From Bacteroidales bacterium (lineage in GTDB: Bacteria; Bacteroidota; Bacteroidia; Bacteroidales; JAADJA01): 64,000 nt of DNA. Numbering within the stretch: position 1 is the stretch's first letter; the number at the start of each line of letters is the position of its first letter. A program made the translations under genes and the position numbers. Below the pieces are notes generated by a model. The model was not told the origin of the DNA. It ran no database searches and saw nothing but the letters and a program-made list of their open reading frames with translations. Below are positions 27,250-35,449 of the stretch, one piece after another. Where the stretch lies: assembly GCA_020052415.1 (NCBI GenBank), contig JAGVPB010000014.1, forward strand, positions 1 to 64,000, given 5' to 3'.

Positions 27250-29220
27250 ATGCAACGAAAATTTGACACTATAAAGAATTACCAGGCAACCCGTGAAACC
27301 ATTGGATATGTAACCAGGAAAATGGCAACACAGGAAGATTATGACCGTATCGGCTTCATGTCGGGACTGGAAGTGCATCAGCAGCTTAAAACAAAGCATA
27401 AGCTCTTTTGTAAATGTCCTGCAGGAATTTACCAGAACCTGGAAAATTATGATGCTGAAATAATCCGGCACATGCGCCCTACCCTGAGTGAGCTAGGAGA
27501 ATACGACGGCACTGCTCTGATGGAATTCAAAACAAGAAAGGAGATCGTTTACCACCTGTCGAATGATTCCGCATGCACCTATGATATTGACGATACTCCA
27601 CCCTTTAAATTGAATGCCGAAGCCCTTGAAATTGCGATAAAAATTTCCCATCTCTCCAAACTTAATATCGTCGGTGAAGTTCACATTACCCGGAAACAGT
27701 ACCTCGACGGAAGCATCCCAACGGGCTTTCAAAGAACCGGGATCATCGGCGTTGAAGGAGTAATTCAGCTTCCGCATAAAAAGATAAGGCTGATCCAGCT
27801 AAGCCTTGAAGAAGATTCCTGCCGCGAGGTTTCCGACATCGGCCACCGGCGTGTTTACCGAACCGACAGGCTTGGCATGCCTTTGATTGAAACAGTCACT
27901 TATCCCGACTGTGTGAACCCGTATGAAGTTATGGAAACCAATAATTATATACGTTTTCTAAACCGGAGTACAGGTTTGGTAAGAACCGGGATCGGAGCAG
28001 GCAGGCAGGATGTAAATGTCAGTTGCAGGGGTGGATCACGGGTCGAAATTAAAGGCGTGGCTCATACCAAATGGATACCCGAACTCACACATAATGAAGC
28101 TTTTCGTCAGTGGTCGCTGCTTCATATAAAAAAACTTCTCTGTGTTAAGGTTCAAAAAATCGCTGACTGGAAAATTCATCATATTGAACTTAATGGAATT
28201 TTCAAATCGAAAAATCCAATACTGAAGGAAGCTTTCCTTAAAAAAATAAAAGTAATCGCGGTAAATCTCAATGGATTCAAAGGAATTCTATCGCATTTTA
28301 CACAGCCTGGCAAAATGTTCGCCAACGAAATTGAAGAGCGCCTGAAAGTGATTGCCTGCCTCGAAAGGCCATTCATGTTACATTCCGAGGAATTTGAACC
28401 GGTTATTAGTAAAGATGAATGGGCAGAAATCTCCGATTTGCTGAGCGCCGGACCGGACGACGCCCACCTGGTTTTTTGGGGTCCTGACGATGATATCAAA
28501 ACCGCGCTTGAAACTATTGAAGAAAGATGTCTGATGGCTTTTGACAGGGTGCCCAATGAAACCAGAAAATCTTTTGAAAACGGAACTACTATTTTTGAAA
28601 GGGTGTTGCCGGGAGCCGACCGTATGTATCCAGATACCGATTCCTCCCCTATTCCGCTGGACAATGAATATATCGAAGAGCTCAGAAAAGATATACCTGC
28701 AGATATCATTGATCGTGTAAATCAGTTGAGAAAATGGAAAATCCCGCAGGATACCTATACTTACATTTTAAGCAAGAATCACTACCGGCTGCTGGGACGC
28801 ATCATCTCCGAACTCGAAATTGATCCTGTTTTTGCAGGGACATTTATCGGCCACAGGCTTAAATTTGTTGAAGGGCATTACAAGTCGGCAGAAGCCTTTA
28901 ACTGTAAGATAGTATATGCCATGTTCCGCTTTTTAAAGCAGCAGAATCTCGATTTTGAACTCGCCGATAAAATGATCCCGGTTCTCTATGAATTTCCAAA
29001 GATGGATTTCGAATCGGTGCTCGCAAGCATCGGATTTAAAAGGATACCGAAAGATGAAATTTTATCGCATCTGCCTTTCCTCAAAAATAAATTTGCTGAA
29101 ACAGCCAAATCCAACAATGCAACGAACCTGATCAACTGGATCATGGGAGAGCTGAGGGAAGAAGCGCTGGGGAATATTTCGCTTAAGGAATTGGCAGAAC
29201 ACATTAAAAACAACAATTAA
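27250..29220 (+). CDS. gatE: Archaeal-type Glu-tRNA(Gln) amidotransferase subunit E
   Basis: GatE is the kinase/transamidase and tRNA-binding subunit of the GatDE enzyme that turns Glu-tRNA(Gln) into Gln-tRNA(Gln). It has 656 residues. The catalytic GatB/E core carries GLEVHQQL (39-46), a CxC zinc half-site (Cys54, Cys56), EYDGTALMEF and YLDGSIPTGFQRT (151-163). A GAD insertion (about 300-410: VNLNGFKGILSHFTQPGKMFANEI), which is specific to GatE and absent from GatB, separates the core from the helical/YqeY-like tail. An N-terminal extension of about 33 residues precedes the core; an ATG at 27322 would remove most of it. gatD follows after 7 bases. The family is normally archaeal, so a bacteroidete copy is unusual. 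Confidence 0.9.
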   Translation: MQRKFDTIKNYQATRETIGYVTRKMATQEDYDRIGFMSGLEVHQQLKTKHKLFCKCPAGIYQNLENYDAEIIRHMRPTLSELGEYDGTALMEFKTRKEIVYHLSNDSACTYDIDDTPPFKLNAEALEIAIKISHLSKLNIVGEVHITRKQYLDGSIPTGFQRTGIIGVEGVIQLPHKKIRLIQLSLEEDSCREVSDIGHRRVYRTDRLGMPLIETVTYPDCVNPYEVMETNNYIRFLNRSTGLVRTGIGAGRQDVNVSCRGGSRVEIKGVAHTKWIPELTHNEAFRQWSLLHIKKLLCVKVQKIADWKIHHIELNGIFKSKNPILKEAFLKKIKVIAVNLNGFKGILSHFTQPGKMFANEIEERLKVIACLERPFMLHSEEFEPVISKDEWAEISDLLSAGPDDAHLVFWGPDDDIKTALETIEERCLMAFDRVPNETRKSFENGTTIFERVLPGADRMYPDTDSSPIPLDNEYIEELRKDIPADIIDRVNQLRKWKIPQDTYTYILSKNHYRLLGRIISELEIDPVFAGTFIGHRLKFVEGHYKSAEAFNCKIVYAMFRFLKQQNLDFELADKMIPVLYEFPKMDFESVLASIGFKRIPKDEILSHLPFLKNKFAETAKSNNATNLINWIMGELREEALGNISLKELAEHIKNNN

Positions 29221-29227
29221 TTCAACT

Positions 29228-30613
29228 ATGACACAGGATTTTTTCCAGGGATACAAGGGCGAATCATTGGGCGTACTAAAAAAATATAACGTCAGGGTGT
29301 GGGGGCAGGCTGAAATTTTTACGATACGCGGGCCTTTTAGCGGAACCGTATTGCCCCGGTCAGAAAATGACGACGACCAGCATATCGTAATTAAAATTGC
29401 GACCGGCTATAATATCGGGATTGATATTAAGACCATCACCGGCATGAAGGAAACCGGTTATAAAAAAGCCGTTTACAAGATTCCGGAAAAGGAATTTCCT
29501 GTCACTCCGGGACTGCCAAGAGTAAAGCTGTTCGGAACCGGAGGAACCATCGCCTCACGTCTTGATTATCGTACCGGGGCCGTTATTCCGGCATTCTCAC
29601 CCGGTGAACTCTATGGTGCCGTTCCCGAACTTGCCGATATCTGCAACCTGGATACCGAAAAGGTATTTGCGGTTTTCAGCGAAAACATGGGCCCAAAACA
29701 GTATATAGCTCTTGCCAAAGCCATCGGAAAGGAAATTGAAAACGGAATTGACGGCATTGTGATCGGGCATGGAACAGATACTCTTCATCATACCGGGGCA
29801 GTTCTCACATTTATGGTTCAGAACCCGCCGGTTCCGATTGTCCTTGTAGGATCGCAGAGGTCCTCCGACCGGCCGAGTTCCGATGCTGCAACCAACCTGA
29901 TGAATGCGATGTACACTGCCGGACATGGCGATATTGCAGAAGTGATGGTGTGCATGTTCGGGCCGACCTCCGACGTTTATGGATTACTTCACCGGGGAAC
30001 AAGGGTGAGGAAAATGCATTCATCCTACCGGTCAACTTTTCGAACCATAGGTGATACACCGGTTGCGAGAGTGAGGCGGGGTGAACTCATTCATTTCAAG
30101 AAAGACTATAAACCAAGGCGGAAGGACAAGGACGTAAAGATAATACCCTATTTCAACGACCAGGTAACCATGCTGTATTATTATCCCGGTATTAAGCCTG
30201 ATACTATTGATATGCTCGTGGAAGCCGGTTACAAAGGGATCATCATCGTCGGAACCGGTTTGGGCCATGTGAACAAGGAACTTTATCCTGCTATTGAAAG
30301 AGCTCATGCCAAAGGCGTTCACATGTTTATGACCCTGCAAACCATCTGGGGCTATGTTCACATGTTCGTATATGATACAGGACGGGATATGATGGCCAAG
30401 GGAATCATTCCGTGTGGAAATATGTTGCCCGAAGTCGCATGGGTTAAGTTAAGCTGGATATTAGGTCAGACCGACGATCCGGCAGAAGTAAAACGGATGA
30501 TGCTGACCCCGGTAAATGATGAGATCACCGACAGAGAACCTTATAATGGCTATTTGGTTTACCAGGGCGGAGTGCCTGCCGTTGAGGAATTCATCCGAAG
30601 GGTGCATAAATAA
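29228..30613 (+). CDS. gatD: Archaeal-type Glu-tRNA(Gln) amidotransferase subunit D (asparaginase-like)
   Basis: GatD is the amidase subunit that frees ammonia from Gln or Asn for GatE. It has 461 residues. An N-terminal beta domain (about 1-90), absent from plain asparaginases, marks GatD. The type-I asparaginase core has GTGGTIAS (103-110; Thr104), HGTDTLHHT (181-189; Thr183, Asp184) and Lys262 in RKMHSSY, giving the Thr-Thr-Asp-Lys catalytic set. It lies 7 bases after gatE, in one operon, and is followed by a bidirectional terminator. A plain L-asparaginase is excluded by the N-terminal domain and the partner gene. Confidence 0.9.
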   Translation: MTQDFFQGYKGESLGVLKKYNVRVWGQAEIFTIRGPFSGTVLPRSENDDDQHIVIKIATGYNIGIDIKTITGMKETGYKKAVYKIPEKEFPVTPGLPRVKLFGTGGTIASRLDYRTGAVIPAFSPGELYGAVPELADICNLDTEKVFAVFSENMGPKQYIALAKAIGKEIENGIDGIVIGHGTDTLHHTGAVLTFMVQNPPVPIVLVGSQRSSDRPSSDAATNLMNAMYTAGHGDIAEVMVCMFGPTSDVYGLLHRGTRVRKMHSSYRSTFRTIGDTPVARVRRGELIHFKKDYKPRRKDKDVKIIPYFNDQVTMLYYYPGIKPDTIDMLVEAGYKGIIIVGTGLGHVNKELYPAIERAHAKGVHMFMTLQTIWGYVHMFVYDTGRDMMAKGIIPCGNMLPEVAWVKLSWILGQTDDPAEVKRMMLTPVNDEITDREPYNGYLVYQGGVPAVEEFIRRVHK

Positions 30614-30616
30614 AAA

Positions 30617-30650
30617 AAACCTAACAGGTTTTTTCCTATCTGTTAGGTTT
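30617..30650. terminator. Bidirectional terminator between gatD and asnA
   Basis: An 11-bp perfect stem, AAACCTAACAG (30617-30627) with CTGTTAGGTTT (30640-30650), has A-rich and T-rich flanks on both sides. It serves the convergent gatD and asnA. Confidence 0.8.
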
Positions 30651-30671
30651 TTCTGATGACTGTGCTCTGAT

Positions 30672-31802
30672 TTATTCTAATACAAATATATTCTTCTTAG
30701 CACAAATCCGCTTTAGCTCATCAGGCCATACGCTGACCGTTACTTCCCCAAGATGTGCTGCCCGGAGCAAATACATATAGGTTCGTGACTGACCTATTCC
30801 ACCACCGATACTCAGCGGAATCTTATCATTTAATATTGCCTGGTGATAAGGCAGCTTAAGAAAATCAAGCTGGTTAGAAATCGTAAGCTGCTGTTTCATG
30901 GTGTCTTTGGTTACTCTGATGCCCATCGAGGAAAGCTCATGCCTTCTCTTCGTAACCGGATTCCAAACCAGAATGTCGCCATTCAGTCCGTGCATTTCAG
31001 TGCCATTCTTTGTAATGGTTGGGGTTACCCAGTCATCATAGTCGGCAGCGCGCATCTCATGCGGATAGCCATCCTTCAGAACCCAGCCAATGCCGATGAT
31101 GAAAATGGCATTGTGATACTCCTGGATAACCTTTGTTTCCCTTTGTTTACGTGGTAAATCAGGATACATTTCCAGGATTTCTTCGGCGTGTAAAAACTTC
31201 AGTTCTTCAGGGAAATCAGGATATTTACTATTCCTTAATTCCGGGAAATTTTCTTTTGCCATTTGTCCGGCGCCATATAAAACTTTCCAGATCTTTCTTA
31301 CAATGTCTTTCAGGAAATCGAGGTTACGCTGATCGGCAGTCATAACTCTTTCCCAATCCCACTGATCCACGTATGATGAATGGTCATGATCGAGGAAATA
31401 ATCTTTACGAACCGCCCTCATGTCGGTATTAATACCTTCACCCACCTTGCATCCGAATTGCTTCAAAGCCATTCTTTTCCATTTTGTTGCAGCCTGAACA
31501 ACCTGCGCTTCTATTCGTTTTTCGAGACCCAGTCCACAAGGGAAATCAATGGGTGTGCGTGAGCCATCGCGGTCGAGGTAATCATTAACTCCGCTGTCTT
31601 TGCTCACGATCAGAGGCACCTGTACCATCTGTATGTTGAGTTCTTTGGCAAGATTCTCTTCAATATAGTTTTTAACCATATAAAGAGCTTTCATTCTTTT
31701 TAATGGCGGCAACAGTGGAACATAATCCGCCGGAAGTATTTTCTCGACTTCCTCATAAGTGCTTATACCCGGACCAGCCAGGTCGGCTTTTTTATCTGAC
31801 AT
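30672..31802 (-). CDS. asnA: Aspartate--ammonia ligase (asparagine synthetase A)
   Basis: AsnA makes asparagine from aspartate, ammonia and ATP by a fold related to class II aminoacyl-tRNA synthetases. The 376 residues include LIVSKDSGVNDYLDRDGSR, MRAVRKDYFLDHDHSSYVDQWDWE and the C-terminal IGGGIGQSR (motif-3-like, ATP-binding Arg). It has about 20-45 more residues than the E. coli enzyme, mostly at the N-terminus and in the middle. It converges on gatED. The gene has a rare strong Shine-Dalgarno sequence. Ammonia-dependent synthesis next to an Asn/Gln-using GatD is a suggestive pairing but is not proof of linkage. Confidence 0.93.
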   Translation of the reverse strand: MSDKKADLAGPGISTYEEVEKILPADYVPLLPPLKRMKALYMVKNYIEENLAKELNIQMVQVPLIVSKDSGVNDYLDRDGSRTPIDFPCGLGLEKRIEAQVVQAATKWKRMALKQFGCKVGEGINTDMRAVRKDYFLDHDHSSYVDQWDWERVMTADQRNLDFLKDIVRKIWKVLYGAGQMAKENFPELRNSKYPDFPEELKFLHAEEILEMYPDLPRKQRETKVIQEYHNAIFIIGIGWVLKDGYPHEMRAADYDDWVTPTITKNGTEMHGLNGDILVWNPVTKRRHELSSMGIRVTKDTMKQQLTISNQLDFLKLPYHQAILNDKIPLSIGGGIGQSRTYMYLLRAAHLGEVTVSVWPDELKRICAKKNIFVLE

Positions 31803-31809
31803 TTTTAAA

Positions 31810-31815
31810 CCTCCT
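31810..31815 (-). promoter_or_regulatory. Shine-Dalgarno AGGAGG of asnA
   Basis: A full AGGAGG lies on the minus strand, 7 bases before the asnA ATG. Most genes in this window lack such a site, as is usual in Bacteroidota, so translation of asnA may be initiated differently. Confidence 0.75.
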
Positions 31816-31948
31816 AATTTTTAATTGAATTGTAAATTTTATGAAAATTAAACGGCGCCTAAAGTATGTCACATATTTTAATATTCCAAGTTTTACAGAA
31901 AATTTTGTTCGGCAACAGTTTGAATGATTATTTTTGGCTGTAAATTAT

Positions 31949-32078
31949 GAGTCCACTCCGAAAAGTGTTGCGGAACGTCATTGCGAAGGCGAAGCCTGAA
32001 GCTATCTGTTGATCTACAATACATACGGATTGCTTCACTACGTTCGCAATGACGATGAACGACTTTTCGGAATGACTC
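31949..32078. repeat. MITE-like inverted repeat, family 1 (copy with CATTGCGA interior)
   Basis: The outer arms are GAGTCCACTCCGAAAAGT (31949-31966) and ACTTTTCGGAATGACTC (ending 32078). The inner arms are CGTCATTGCGAAGGCGAAGC and the complementary GTTCGCAATGACG. Reading through it produces a false peptide of the well-known 'CERSEAI' type. Confidence 0.7.
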
Positions 32079-32096
32079 AAAAACAAACAACAGATT

Positions 32097-32879
32097 ATGA
32101 GATATACAGCATTTACCAAGGTTTTGGTCGCAACCCTGTTCGTTTTTACATCGGTTGTTTCCATAAGTCAGATTACTCTTGATCATACTTATACCGGCTG
32201 GGCTTCGATGTCGAATCTTGCAATTTCAGGATACAAATATCATGTGCTTGATACTGAAACCAAAACGCTTAAACTGTATAACATCAACCATTCCTTGTGG
32301 AAAACAGTTAATTTATCTGTTCCTGCAGGTTATACTCTGTTGACATCGGTTTATAATGTTTCAGAAAATTTATTCAGCCTTGACGGAAAAGTGGGATTCA
32401 CCTATTCCTATTACCAGACAACACCAAGCGTACAGTATGAAACACGTGTGATCAATGAAAACGGAACAATACTTCTTACCATTGCAGGTGCTACCTATGC
32501 TTATGCTTATGAAGTTGATGGAGAAGCAAAACTTCTTGCATACATTACCAACTACACCAGCAGTACAACAACCACCAAAGTTTTTGACCTTCCGGGTGAT
32601 TTGACGACAAATGTCGTCAGTTTAACTTCTGAAAGCCGGCTTCCCTTTCCAAATCCTGCGATTGATGGCATCACGATCCCGTATCCCGCAAATGAAATGA
32701 CTGAAGGCGGTGAAATCCGGGTTTTCAATTCAGGAGGCCAGTTAATGAAATCGTTCCAGGTTGATCAAACTTTCAATCACATCATCATCCGGCCGGGCAT
32801 GTTGTCCTCCGGCGTTTATCATTATAAAATACTTAATTCCACAGGCGAACTGGATGCAGGGAGTTTTGTGGTGCGGTGA
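32097..32879 (+). CDS. Secreted protein with T9SS type A sorting domain
   Basis: This 260-residue protein has a signal peptide (about 1-25). A beta-rich N-terminal part with no recognised family (about 26-175) is followed by a T9SS C-terminal domain (about 180-260): PFPNPAIDGITI, then GEIRVFNSGGQLMKSF, and SSGVYHYKILNSTGELDAGSFVV ending in Arg. It would be exported through the type IX system and anchored on the surface. The last third of the gene, and DNA beyond its stop, is duplicated at 34680-35015. TGA is the stop here. Confidence 0.75.
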   Translation: MRYTAFTKVLVATLFVFTSVVSISQITLDHTYTGWASMSNLAISGYKYHVLDTETKTLKLYNINHSLWKTVNLSVPAGYTLLTSVYNVSENLFSLDGKVGFTYSYYQTTPSVQYETRVINENGTILLTIAGATYAYAYEVDGEAKLLAYITNYTSSTTTTKVFDLPGDLTTNVVSLTSESRLPFPNPAIDGITIPYPANEMTEGGEIRVFNSGGQLMKSFQVDQTFNHIIIRPGMLSSGVYHYKILNSTGELDAGSFVVR

Positions 32880-33221
32880 AAAGGCTTTAGTAATCTTTTT
32901 AAGCATTTCTATTTACCTTAAGTTTCCTATTCATAATTCAAAACTTTGGATCATTATGGACGCTGACATTGTTTGCGCCTAACTTAGGTGATCCTGCGGA
33001 ACACTTTGAGGGCGGGGATACTGTGGAACACTTGCAATGATTTGTAAAAAGTGAACCCTGAATAAATTGAACAGACAACATTTTTTTGTTAAGCGATTGT
33101 TAAATATCTTGACACTACAGATTCCTTTTTTATCTTGCACTTGTGTTGACTTATTGCTAAATCCCAACCTAGGTTAATCGGATTAAAATCTTAAAATGCT
33201 GAGAAACTAAATTTTTGTGAT
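32880..33221. other. Intergenic region with promoter-like sequence
   Basis: The first 110 bases belong to the segment duplicated downstream of the BNR-repeat gene. A TTGAC...TATCTTGC pair near 33109-33140 could be the promoter of the 33222 gene. No gene is seen. Confidence 0.4.
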
Positions 33222-34577
33222 ATGAAAACAAAACTACTTTTCACTTTATTTCTGCTTCCCTTTTCCTTGATTTTTTCCCAGGAATGGGTACAATTAGCCG
33301 GCGATCCTGAAGGTGGCGGTGTTACAGATATTTTTGTCAATGAAATTTCAGGTGAACTTTTTGTTACAACTGGATCACTCAATTGGCCAGGCGGAGAAGA
33401 TGGCGGAATCAGAAAATCCACCGACGATGGTGCAACCTGGATAAACCTTTTTGATGCATATACGAGCCGGTTTATCATGATGGGTCCTGACGGAAATTTA
33501 TATGCCTCCATTTGGGACTACCCGGCGGATGAGGGACTGTATCGCTCAACAGACAATGGAAATACCTGGACATTGTTAATTTCTGTACCAACCGGAAATA
33601 ATATTTTTGCTTGTGCCATAAAAGAAGGGAGTACAAACATTATATATGCCGGTACTAGTCAGGGGGTTTACAAATCCATTGATAATGGAGCTACCTGGGC
33701 TTATTCAAATGCAGGATTACCAATAGATAAACTGGTAAGGTCACTGGCTGTAAGTCCTGACGGAAACACCATTGCAGCAGGTACAGTAAGCGGATTGTAT
33801 GTTTCGAGCGATGATGGTAATAACTGGGACCAGGTAACGGGTGACGGCGAAGGGGAGATTATTTCAAGCGTGATGTTTGATTTTGATCCAACTAAAGGGA
33901 ATAAATCGGAAGCTAATTTATATTTCGGGAGTGAAAATGGCATCCTTTACTTAACCACAATACTTACCTTATATTCGGTTGCCTATCTTTGTGCTACCAT
34001 AGCCCCTGGTGCTGGAATAACCCGAATTATGGCACAACGACATCCTTCTACATTTAATCCGACATGGTTGGTATCTTTATACGCAGCAACGGGTGGAGCC
34101 TTTTTCTTTGCTGTTACAAATGTTGCACTATGGGTAGCATTGATGAATGGATTGCCATCAAATCCTATGATCTCCATGTTCACATCCTACATGATTGCGA
34201 GTACCGCTGTCATGGTGATGTATATTGCCTTTTACGGAAATAATATAAATGGTGCGACGGTCTTCAAAACAACCATGTCCGTGTCAACTGATATTACCTT
34301 GCAGCCCTATACAAATGATGGAATGGAATTATTTCAGAATATCCCAAATCCTTTTAATGGCGAAACGTGGATCAATTTCAGATTGTCAGAAACCGGCCAA
34401 ACGACCTTGAAAATTTTTGATCTGGCAGGAAAAGAGGTTAAATCCCTTTTGAATAGTCCGCTCGACGAGGGAAAACATAGTATAAAAGTTACTAAGGAAG
34501 GTTTAAAGCCAGGCATTTATTATTATGTTCTTGAATCCAACAACTTTATTCAAACGAAAAAGCTGGCGATCCGGTAA
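33222..34577 (+). CDS. T9SS-sorted BNR-repeat protein with a hydrophobic insert
   Basis: There are 451 residues with a signal peptide (1-20). Four Asp-box/BNR motifs of sialidase-type propellers are present (STDDGATW 66-73, STDNGNTW 109-116, SIDNGATW 152-159, SSDDGNNW 195-202). Then comes an unexpected block with three long hydrophobic stretches (about 241-262, 281-309, 316-338) that look like membrane helices. A normal T9SS sorting domain (about 368-451: IPNPFNGETWINF, LKPGIYYYVLES) ends the protein. The propeller is incomplete (about 220 residues against the usual 350 or more), so the insert may have replaced blades. An export role is likely; catalytic function is doubtful. Confidence 0.7.
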   Translation: MKTKLLFTLFLLPFSLIFSQEWVQLAGDPEGGGVTDIFVNEISGELFVTTGSLNWPGGEDGGIRKSTDDGATWINLFDAYTSRFIMMGPDGNLYASIWDYPADEGLYRSTDNGNTWTLLISVPTGNNIFACAIKEGSTNIIYAGTSQGVYKSIDNGATWAYSNAGLPIDKLVRSLAVSPDGNTIAAGTVSGLYVSSDDGNNWDQVTGDGEGEIISSVMFDFDPTKGNKSEANLYFGSENGILYLTTILTLYSVAYLCATIAPGAGITRIMAQRHPSTFNPTWLVSLYAATGGAFFFAVTNVALWVALMNGLPSNPMISMFTSYMIASTAVMVMYIAFYGNNINGATVFKTTMSVSTDITLQPYTNDGMELFQNIPNPFNGETWINFRLSETGQTTLKIFDLAGKEVKSLLNSPLDEGKHSIKVTKEGLKPGIYYYVLESNNFIQTKKLAIR

Positions 34578-34679
34578 TATATCATTTTTTTTGATTTAAG
34601 AACAAGCCCGCCTGACCGAACGGGGCTCTTATCCAGAATATTTATCAGTGTCCTTTATTCCTTTTAAAAGTTGTTGTTT

Positions 34680-34909
34680 TGCAATGGGGGATTGATGTCC
34701 TCACGATCCCGTATCCTTCTGATGCAATGACCGAAGTCGGCGAAATCCGGATTTTCAATTCAGGAGGCCGGTTGTTGAAATCGTTTCAGGTTGATCATGC
34801 CTTCGATCACATTATCATACAGAGTGGCATGTTAACACCGGAGTCTATCATTACAAAATACTTAATTCAAAAGGTGAATTGGATGCAGGGAGTTTTGTGG
34901 TGGGATGAA
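34680..34909 (+). pseudogene. Decayed duplicate of a T9SS sorting domain
   Basis: Translated in frame from 34679, IDVLTIPYPSDAMTEVGEI and RIFNSGGRLLKSFQVDHAF match the sorting domain of the 32097 gene. A one-base deletion near 34835 then shifts the frame, and in the next frame the text goes on as TGVYHYKILNSKGELDAGS to a TGA. Similarity continues past the stop to about 35015. There is no start or signal peptide, so this is a tail-only segmental duplicate. Confidence 0.75.
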
Positions 34910-35037
34910 AAGGCTTCAATTATCTTTTTTAGCATCCCTTTTTCCCTTACCATTTCTATGGGTAGTTTCAAACTATGGATTATTTTAGACGTAGACGCAG
35001 TCAAAGCCCAACAGAGGGGCGAACAGGGTAAGACTTG

Positions 35038-35065
35038 TTTGATATTTACAATTTGGTTAACTTTG
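35038..35065 (+). promoter_or_regulatory. Promoter: TTTG-N16-TAACTTTG
   Basis: TTTG lies at 35038-35041 and TAACTTTG at 35058-35065, 21 bases before the ATG at 35087. Confidence 0.5.
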
Positions 35066-35086
35066 CTGGAAATTTATAATCGTGTC

Positions 35087-35449
35087 ATGAAAAAGATCTT
35101 GATCCTTTTCGTTTTTTGCCTGCCTGTTACCTCTTTTTCACAGACAAACATCACCCAAAACTTTACAGATTCAACTATATATTTGGGACCGGACTTTAAT
35201 TTGTGTCAGGGCTATATTCATATACTGGATGCCGGACCTGGATTCGACAGCTATCTCTGGCAGGATGGCTCCACGTTACAGACATTTATGGTAACTGAGG
35301 GCGGAACTTTTTGGGTGCAGACCTTCATCGCGACGACCTTGTATGCCGATACGATCAACATCGGTTACTGGCCCTATCCCGATCCCGACCTTGGCAATGA
35401 TACAATTATTTGTTACGGCAATTTTCTTATGCTGGAACCACCAATCTGA
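35087..35449 (+). CDS. T9SS cargo protein, N-terminal part, ended by in-frame TGA
   Basis: The 120 residues start at the ATG at 35087, with signal peptide MKKILILFVFCLPVTSFSQ, then one complete and one begun repeat of a 'DLGND..IC.G....LDAG.....YLWQDGST' module common in Bacteroidota surface proteins. The frame is open upstream to 34679, but that part is the decayed sorting-domain duplicate. The stop at 35447 cuts the second repeat; the protein continues in the same frame afterwards. Confidence 0.65.
   Translation: MKKILILFVFCLPVTSFSQTNITQNFTDSTIYLGPDFNLCQGYIHILDAGPGFDSYLWQDGSTLQTFMVTEGGTFWVQTFIATTLYADTINIGYWPYPDPDLGNDTIICYGNFLMLEPPI

Noticed and set aside
27250-30613. Archaeal contamination or misassembly for gatDE
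   Set aside because: The operon is preceded by a TAnnTTTG box, shares a terminator with asnA and is embedded in bacteroidal genes; no break in the sequence character is seen at the edges.
31893-32186. Minus-strand open frame with HCERSEAI-type text
   Set aside because: It is translation of a MITE-like repeat; this peptide is a known artefact of such repeats and no gene features are present.
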